NCBI GenBank assembly: GCA_011053085.1 | Contig: DSBE01000165.1 | Span: 1-11,873 of the forward strand | From: Chloroflexota bacterium | GTDB lineage: Bacteria > Chloroflexota > Anaerolineae > Anaerolineales > Anaerolineaceae | DNA: 11,873 bases | Direction: 5' to 3' | Shown here: positions 8,001-11,873 of the stretch, piece by piece | How the letters are laid out: the number at the start of each line of letters is the position of its first letter | Position numbering within the stretch: the stretch's first letter is position 1 | Translations under genes and position numbers: made by a program | Notes under the pieces: model-generated | Seen by the model: the letters and a program-made list of their open reading frames with translations, nothing else | Told to the model about the DNA's origin: nothing | The model's database searches: none

Positions 8001-8955
8001 GGATGGAGATCCTGTTGAGCAAATCCTCAACTTGTATGCGGCACAAAGAACGGGGCAGACGCAAGCCGCAGCATTAGCAAAGCAGCGTGAGACATTATTC
8101 GGTTTTGTGGATGACCTCAAACGGTGGATCAAGATTTTGAGAGATACAGATCAACTCTTCAATGCTTTAGATCGCCTTCCAGAACTTCGTGGGCACCTGA
8201 CACAACAAGTTATACCAGAAATCCAAGCTTTTTTCACAAAGAATAGGGAGAAAGGATTAGCGCAATGGGAAACTTTTGCAACCAAAATCCAAACTATTGC
8301 AGACGAGCTGGAAAGCCATCGGCGTCATGGTAATGAACACTTTGGTCAAGTAAAGGAGAGTTACGAGGCTTACTTGCGTGAGCTTTCCGTGCGTGATTAT
8401 CGCCCTCGCGCGCGCTATACTTACGGTGAAGATCAAGAATCATATCAAGATTTGTATGAAGATGTGCGAGGCAAAATAGAGGAACGCTTACAGGAGATAA
8501 GAGTTGATCTTCAAAGAGAACAAACCGATTTACTTAAAGCCAAATATATTCACAATATTGCGCCCGATAATCAAGCGCTTGTTCAAAAAATAGAACACTG
8601 TATACATAGTGCAGAAACAAAGCTGCATCAGCTACGCAAGGCTTTGACTGTTGCAATGATACGCAATGCTGGCGAGGAACTCGATGCATTGATCGCTGAA
8701 GTCAAGGCCGTTGTAAAAGCGATTGAAGATGCTCGCCAGCAACTAGGGCCACTTATTTTTCAAGACCACTCCTTAAGTGAACAAGAATTAGAGACTTTGA
8801 CAGTTATGGAAAGTAACCCCGACCTAGATCTAACCGATCTCTTTGTGGATTTGCGTCAAGCTGGCAAGGACATAACACTCAATGATTTGTTGGACGTATT
8901 AGAAGGATTGTATCGTAAAAACCGAGTTCTTATTAGGATCCGGCGCCGGGGATAA
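5035..8955 (+). CDS. large BrxC/PglY-like ATPase with C-terminal coiled coil
   Basis: Protein of 1306 residues from the ATG at 5035. The N-terminal P-loop ATPase has Walker A as ADYGYGKTS (70-78), preceded by GLVV, and Walker B as GLVLFPDEFQ with D205-E206. A likely sensor-1 strand is GVVLSIP near 239-245, followed by a basic RDVLHRLKKD segment. The middle is mostly helical with no enzyme motif I know. From about 840 to 1240 the sequence is heptad-like and rich in E, Q, L and R, predicting a long coiled coil for multimer or partner contacts. Length, the N-terminal P-loop, the DEF Walker B and the PglZ gene directly downstream all match BrxC/PglY ATPases of BREX and Pgl systems. BrxC/PglY are essential there, though their biochemical role is only partly understood. 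Family call is by architecture and neighbourhood; a deep homology search could change it. The stop is one base before the next ATG. Confidence 0.78.
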   Translation: MLTGLQAILDKEVVLSTVNADDLLHHTAKVEADYARHVATFIPMGDTSNFSRRIIKLTTNAKTPKGLVVADYGYGKTSTLAFLWHECEQQDIVAVPPFYCASLLDMLKATYGWVKFRLERRQPELVDDLDEVYQKYTAATVEEMAERYMREHGIAKVTAVGMLNDMLDGGSLILELTPSNLLFFLDAAAALTLRAGFKGLVLFPDEFQQYFSKGANLRRIIQEFREFVWGLDTRSNTLGVVLSIPDYAESVIQEQGRDVLHRLKKDNLYYRLQDVYTVEFPAQLWQRYVEIFELDDVTAQVMHPHTLRAIGQITERRDLGEGPRTVIDSFKRAILHYEDHKTAYTPIELIDDFLESNIRFQAQTNKLKSVVRQVLSSSIMDTPAKAQAIKLIAAFPRGCPVEIQKYHQLYDAVVALSKQSHGEIMVRTAEGDTLLGLTRSEVPTRTVDMIITRFWQTYEEDELHKEAAMRAFTRHLLPRFFQQRRGAATIGWGELKFGPSARGSYTALVEGSFNPQYPRRRVSLQVAYDEAQMEPLNSIADLQLDFLFIARGEIASGQLTIISEQLVRFTLNVQQKISGGLPDDIRKLQEYVLPEFVTPLLMLSLIDYFERWEETEDRIIPESDRGEIEHLTGRLVGHIIQTLFDRELSNSITPPLRRVGLHMIEELFNRQCGTLYPNYRTFFVQAQYESVLNDYINAMRDMTLKERRGHTTIESTKESLARRFGLGSVATFENRIENEYAELMEKGQWKGRGDQSIGELRLKLHPLENTVLAKLRSSTKKKNVGNKLVSILEANVAVDTARELGYRDEETLLALQLLAARGYTRFDPQEKIIYLAQVGPDPAELRAHLENLVSQIAQIQPELLSSDQLNELQTSLTEAQSLLDVALEDEEELDELQTRINDLEQRLSQTLAKQRVTLQRQLNESILEVERALISLRQSGALDQQIQGQVAFVMHLNELRQLLDKRRRALAKDYETLKDNLTTALEKAGDGDPVEQILNLYAAQRTGQTQAAALAKQRETLFGFVDDLKRWIKILRDTDQLFNALDRLPELRGHLTQQVIPEIQAFFTKNREKGLAQWETFATKIQTIADELESHRRHGNEHFGQVKESYEAYLRELSVRDYRPRARYTYGEDQESYQDLYEDVRGKIEERLQEIRVDLQREQTDLLKAKYIHNIAPDNQALVQKIEHCIHSAETKLHQLRKALTVAMIRNAGEELDALIAEVKAVVKAIEDARQQLGPLIFQDHSLSEQELETLTVMESNPDLDLTDLFVDLRQAGKDITLNDLLDVLEGLYRKNRVLIRIRRRG

Positions 8956-8956
8956 T

Positions 8957-10084
8957 ATGATGCAATTAGATGAGATAATAAGTTTGACTGATCAGACACC
9001 TGTTATCGCCGAGATACACCCTGTTTCAATGTGTTACCTGCCTGATGATGTTGTGGTCATTGAAACAACCAAAGAGCTCTTTGCTCAGATAGATATGCCG
9101 TCTTCTATGTTGCCAACAAAAATGCTCATAGTGCATTCTGATGATACTCATACAGAGCGGTTCCCACGGGTTGTATGTGGCCATAATCCTTTTACACTCA
9201 AACTTAATGATATCATCTTGGACCAATATGATTGCATCGCCAGAAGGATGTTGCGTCAAAGCCAGATAGCAGAGCGTATTACAAATGACATTCGTAGTAG
9301 TCAAGAAACTGAAGTGGTTATTCTCTTTTTGGTTGACGGTCTTTCTTATTATCGCTTGACTCAATACATTGATATAGAAAAGTCAAGAGTTGATGTTCAA
9401 CCTTGCCTGGTTGATGTTCCGACTTTCACTTCATTAGCGTTCCCTAACATTGTCAATGATCCACCCTTAGCCTTGAGATTATTCGATATGGGTTATCAAA
9501 ATAGGCTAGGTATTTCCTATTGGACACGCAATGATAATGATCTTACAAATTCGCTGTTCCGCACTATCCCCCAAGTCGAGAAAATTGGTGACTTTCAACA
9601 CATTCTAGCTGTTATGCAAAGTTTCTTAGCAGCACACCGAGAACAGAGAGTCTACATACAGATTTTGAGAACGGGTTTGGATGGTTATGTGCATCATCAA
9701 AAAAGACAACCTCCCATTGATGTGATTGTACGCCAAATTTATCAAGAATTCGAGTCTTTAGCAGAATTGTGTGCCAGTTTGAACCTTATCACGCGCTTGT
9801 ACTTGACTTCCGATCATGGTATTTTATGGCGAGGTGAATTTGACGAGGTGGTTATTGGCAACGCGCCAGGCAAAGCCAGTACTCGATGGTGTACTTGGAA
9901 AGAATTGTATCAACAAAATGAATCAGGTAAACGATTCGTTATAAACCAGCAAGAGTATTACTGTCTCGGTTTCCCAAAACTACGTCGCCCTCTACACATA
10001 GATGAGCAAGGTGTTCATGGAGGGATCTCATTTCAAGAATCCATCGTACCATTCGTAACAATGAGGTTGGTGAACTATGCTTAA
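8957..10084 (+). CDS. pglZ: minimal PglZ-type alkaline-phosphatase-fold protein
   Basis: Protein of 375 residues with the metal-binding pattern of the alkaline phosphatase superfamily in order: D127 in FLVDGLSYYR, a nucleophile candidate T158 (or T156) in VPTFTSLAFPN, D242 and H246 in LDGYVHH, D286-H287 in LTSDHG, and H354 in VHGGISFQES. The last motif is typical of PglZ domains. All ligand positions are kept, so it should be catalytically competent on a phosphoester or phosphodiester. PglZ is the hallmark protein of BREX and Pgl antiphage systems. Canonical BREX PglZ is usually about 650-900 residues; this one is little more than the catalytic core plus a 110-residue N-terminal piece. ATGs at 8957 and 8960 both fit; the ribosome site is weak and coupling to the upstream gene is likely. 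It overlaps the HerA-like gene by 8 nt. Confidence 0.85.
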   Translation: MMQLDEIISLTDQTPVIAEIHPVSMCYLPDDVVVIETTKELFAQIDMPSSMLPTKMLIVHSDDTHTERFPRVVCGHNPFTLKLNDIILDQYDCIARRMLRQSQIAERITNDIRSSQETEVVILFLVDGLSYYRLTQYIDIEKSRVDVQPCLVDVPTFTSLAFPNIVNDPPLALRLFDMGYQNRLGISYWTRNDNDLTNSLFRTIPQVEKIGDFQHILAVMQSFLAAHREQRVYIQILRTGLDGYVHHQKRQPPIDVIVRQIYQEFESLAELCASLNLITRLYLTSDHGILWRGEFDEVVIGNAPGKASTRWCTWKELYQQNESGKRFVINQQEYYCLGFPKLRRPLHIDEQGVHGGISFQESIVPFVTMRLVNYA

Positions 10085-11240
10085 CATTGGCAAAGATTTG
10101 AAAAATCAAGAATTCGTCTATCTTGACGATTCGCGTTCTCGCGCTGTGCTTGTGTGTGGGAAACGTGGTTCTGGTAAATCATACACCTTAGGTGTTATTG
10201 TTGAAGAATTGCTAGACGCAGGTGACACTCTGGTTGTCATTGTTGACCCTATGGGGATTTATTATCCTATGGCACAACCTAACCAGGCACAAGAGCGCTT
10301 ACTTTGGGACTCTGGCCTAACCCCAAAAGGTGTACCGACATTACTTCTTGTACCTGGCGATCCAGAGTTACTTTATGGAGGGCGCGAAGTTGTTCAAGTG
10401 ATCGAAAGTAAGGGAGTTCGATTTCGCCAATTCAAAATCAATCCGGCTGATTTGTCCCCTGACGCCTGGTGCGAATTATTTGATCTGAGTATCTCTGATG
10501 TTATGGGTATTGCGCTCTTCCGCGCGGTCCAACACTTAAAACGTCGTCGAAAAGAACACTTTTTCATTCCCGATATCATTGAAGCTATTGAAATGGATGA
10601 GTTGGCGAATGATCGTACTCGTCAAGCTTTACTCAACCGTCTGGAAATGGCTCAAGACTGGGGAATTTTCAGCACTCGTTACCAAGAATTATGGGAAGTC
10701 TTCGATCACCAAGCAGTGAACATCATTGACTTGAGTACTTTGGACCCTGGCCCTAAAGGTAGACGCAATCTAATTGTAGATGTACTGGCTCGGGATATGT
10801 TCAAGCGTCGTACCATAGCAAGACGAAAAGAAGGACTAGGCCTGATTGGAGAACTTCCACGAGTGTGGGTACTCATTGATGAAGCCCATCAGTTTGTACC
10901 TTCGGGCAAAACGACTCTAGCAAAAGAAGCCCTCATCAGATGGGCCAAGGAAGGGAGGCAGCCAGGACTGTCTTTAGTGGTGGCGAGTCAACAACCTTCA
11001 GCTATAGATAGTGAAATTATCTCGCAATGTGACATTATTGTCGCTCAAAAACTCACTAACCGTGCAGATATACAGGCTGTTAATGCACTCAGCCAAGACT
11101 ATATGGGTGGGGAATTAAAGACCTATATTCGCAAGTTGAATAGGCGTGGCGAAGCCGTACTTGTTGACGATGAACAGGAAAAAGTTATGATGCTTCAGGT
11201 ACGACCAAGAAAGAGCTATCATGGTGGAGGAGAAGCTTAG
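10077..11240 (+). CDS. herA: HerA/FtsK-like DNA-translocating ATPase
   Basis: Protein of 387 residues. Walker A is GKRGSGKS (28-35), preceded by the strand RAVLVC. Walker B is VWVLIDEAHQF with D268-E269, followed by the HerA-type segment RWAKEGRQPGLSLVVASQQP (288-307), whose R293 is a candidate arginine finger and whose Q305-Q306 are sensor-like. SQCDIIVAQKLTNRADIQAV is also typical of HerA. HerA proteins form hexameric DNA pumps and often work with the nuclease NurA, or with SIR2 or other effectors in defence systems. No NurA is seen here; the partner is more likely the adjacent PglZ-like or BrxC-like protein (inference). The N-terminal HAS-barrel of archaeal HerA is short or missing. The start overlaps the previous gene by 8 nt, and the stop shares one base with the next start. 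Confidence 0.85.
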   Translation: MLNIGKDLKNQEFVYLDDSRSRAVLVCGKRGSGKSYTLGVIVEELLDAGDTLVVIVDPMGIYYPMAQPNQAQERLLWDSGLTPKGVPTLLLVPGDPELLYGGREVVQVIESKGVRFRQFKINPADLSPDAWCELFDLSISDVMGIALFRAVQHLKRRRKEHFFIPDIIEAIEMDELANDRTRQALLNRLEMAQDWGIFSTRYQELWEVFDHQAVNIIDLSTLDPGPKGRRNLIVDVLARDMFKRRTIARRKEGLGLIGELPRVWVLIDEAHQFVPSGKTTLAKEALIRWAKEGRQPGLSLVVASQQPSAIDSEIISQCDIIVAQKLTNRADIQAVNALSQDYMGGELKTYIRKLNRRGEAVLVDDEQEKVMMLQVRPRKSYHGGGEA

Positions 11241-11671
11241 TGATAAAAATCCGCAAAGCGAAGCCTGTTGATTTGGATGCTATCAAGTCACTGGTAGATT
11301 CGCACAAGCATGAACTTGGCTTTGTTCTCCGACCTGCGCTAATGAAAAGTATTGATAGAAGTGAAGTTTTTGTAGCTAATGGTGGGAAAACTATAGTCGG
11401 AGTTTTGGATTATCATCACCGACTTGATCAACAAACCACAATCTATCACTTTGTAGTAGCGCCGCAGTTGCGAAGACAAGGTGTCGGGAGGCTGTTGGTC
11501 GAGGCGTTAAAAGAGGAAGCCAAAGAATACGGGAAAAGCCACATTCTATTAAAGTGTCCTGAAGATTTAGAATCCAATGATTTTTATGGGAGGGTGGGCT
11601 TTCAGCTAACTGCAATCGAGAATGGGCGACAGCGAAGGCTTAATGTATGGGAATTAGTGCTCATATCCTAA
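11240..11671 (+). CDS. GNAT-family N-acetyltransferase
   Basis: Protein of 143 residues with the acetyl-CoA fold. Motif A is FVVAPQLRRQGVGRLLVEAL (71-90), whose R78-x2-G81-x-G83 binds the CoA pyrophosphate. The later NDFYGRVGF (113-121) is the usual C-terminal GNAT element. The substrate cannot be told; small GNATs acetylate amines on small molecules, peptides or protein ends. GTG start, with a strong GGAGGAG site at 11226-11232, 7 nt upstream. Its G is the last base of the previous stop, so it is coupled to the operon. It could be a cargo gene or a modifier of one of the system proteins. Last gene of the cluster. Confidence 0.85.
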   Translation: MIKIRKAKPVDLDAIKSLVDSHKHELGFVLRPALMKSIDRSEVFVANGGKTIVGVLDYHHRLDQQTTIYHFVVAPQLRRQGVGRLLVEALKEEAKEYGKSHILLKCPEDLESNDFYGRVGFQLTAIENGRQRRLNVWELVLIS

Positions 11672-11699
11672 CGTAAGATACGTTTGGTGGTGAAACCAA
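11670..11699 (+). repeat. two small adjacent inverted repeats at the operon end
   Basis: AACGTA (11670-11675) and TACGTT (11679-11684) flank a 3-base loop and overlap the stop codon. Immediately after, TTGGT (11684-11688) pairs with ACCAA (11695-11699). Neither stem is GC-rich or followed by a T run, so this is not a good intrinsic terminator. It may be a weak mRNA-end structure or a protein site. No better operon terminator is visible. Confidence 0.3.
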
Positions 11700-11707
11700 T
11701 GTACTCG

Positions 11708-11736
11708 CATGTGCTTTGTGACACACATGGTATATT
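11708..11736 (+). promoter_or_regulatory. extended -10 promoter of the right flanking gene with operator-like inverted repeat
   Basis: TGGTATATT (11728-11736) is an extended -10 with a TATATT hexamer. CATGTG (11708-11713) sits exactly where a -35 would be, with a 17-base spacer, and has a perfect inverted partner, CACATG (11724-11729), which runs into the TGn. A repressor bound to this 6-10-6 palindrome would cover the promoter. Predicted start is near 11743, about 20 nt before the ATG, leaving room for the AAGGAGG site at 11750-11756. Confidence 0.4.
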
Positions 11737-11763
11737 CGGCTGACATTTCAAGGAGGCATCCTC

Positions 11764-11873
11764 ATGACCAAAGACAAACTCGCCCAGGTCTTGGGCAAAC
11801 GCAGCGCCGAATTCTACGCCGAGCACCTTGACCAGGTGGTGAACATCGCCGTCGCCACCGGCAAGGTTTTCAA
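11764..11873 (+). CDS. 5' end of a right-flank gene (partial, unrecognised)
   Basis: An ATG with a strong AAGGAGG site at 11750-11756, 7 nt upstream, opens 36 codons that run off the window. The product begins MTKDKLAQVLGKRSAEFYAE. The piece is 57% G+C, like the left flank and unlike the operon, so it is probably host backbone beyond the island's right edge. The short sequence is not enough to name a family, and I give no function. It has its own likely promoter at 11708-11736, separate from the operon. Confidence 0.65.
   Translation, partial: MTKDKLAQVLGKRSAEFYAEHLDQVVNIAVATGKVF

Noticed and set aside
11670..11699. Intrinsic terminator of the operon
   Set aside because: The two small stems are weak and no T run follows.

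Overview
The window holds one compact, single-strand accessory gene cluster (about 584-11671) between two GC-richer flanking genes. The start of a minus-strand gene lies at 1-66 (41 of 66 bases are G or C). The start of a plus-strand gene lies at 11764-11873 (63 of 110 are G or C). A sample of the cluster's first gene is far more AT-rich (20 of 60 G or C at 1081-1140). This fits a horizontally acquired island in an otherwise moderately GC-rich bacterium. Sigma-70-type promoters and strong AAGGAG-type ribosome sites show it is bacterial. The phylum cannot be read with confidence; Chloroflexota or a similar environmental lineage is only a guess.

Left region (1-583): a minus-strand gene start, then about 500 bases with no protein gene. 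These contain two hairpins followed by minus-strand T tracts, and a near-perfect TTGACA-17-TATACT promoter (380-408) pointing into the operon. The leader is about 170 nt, structured, and may carry a short antisense RNA.

Operon (584-11671): eight genes with gaps of 15 nt or less, or small overlaps. In order: (1) a 693-residue DNA-binding fusion with RNA-polymerase alpha-CTD-like repeats, a sigma-70 region-4 helix-turn-helix and HARE-type winged helices; (2) a 339-residue TGT/DpdA-like guanine transglycosylase with its catalytic aspartates; (3) a 274-residue protein with DUF4007-like layout; (4) a 169-residue P-loop protein; (5) a 1306-residue BrxC/PglY-like ATPase with a long coiled-coil tail; (6) a 375-residue PglZ-type alkaline-phosphatase-fold protein with a complete set of metal ligands; (7) a 387-residue HerA/FtsK-like ATPase; (8) a GNAT acetyltransferase.

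Working model (inference): this is a BREX/Pgl-like antiviral or DNA-conflict system. The usual PglX methyltransferase is absent, and a base-exchanging transglycosylase of the kind that inserts 7-deazaguanines sits in its place. The BrxC-like ATPase, PglZ-like protein and HerA motor would form the discrimination and effector machinery. The alpha-CTD/sigma4/HARE protein would be a regulator or reader of modified DNA. No methyltransferase, nuclease, SF2 helicase or preQ0-synthesis gene is seen in the window, so precursor supply and any nuclease would have to come from elsewhere or from the unassigned proteins.
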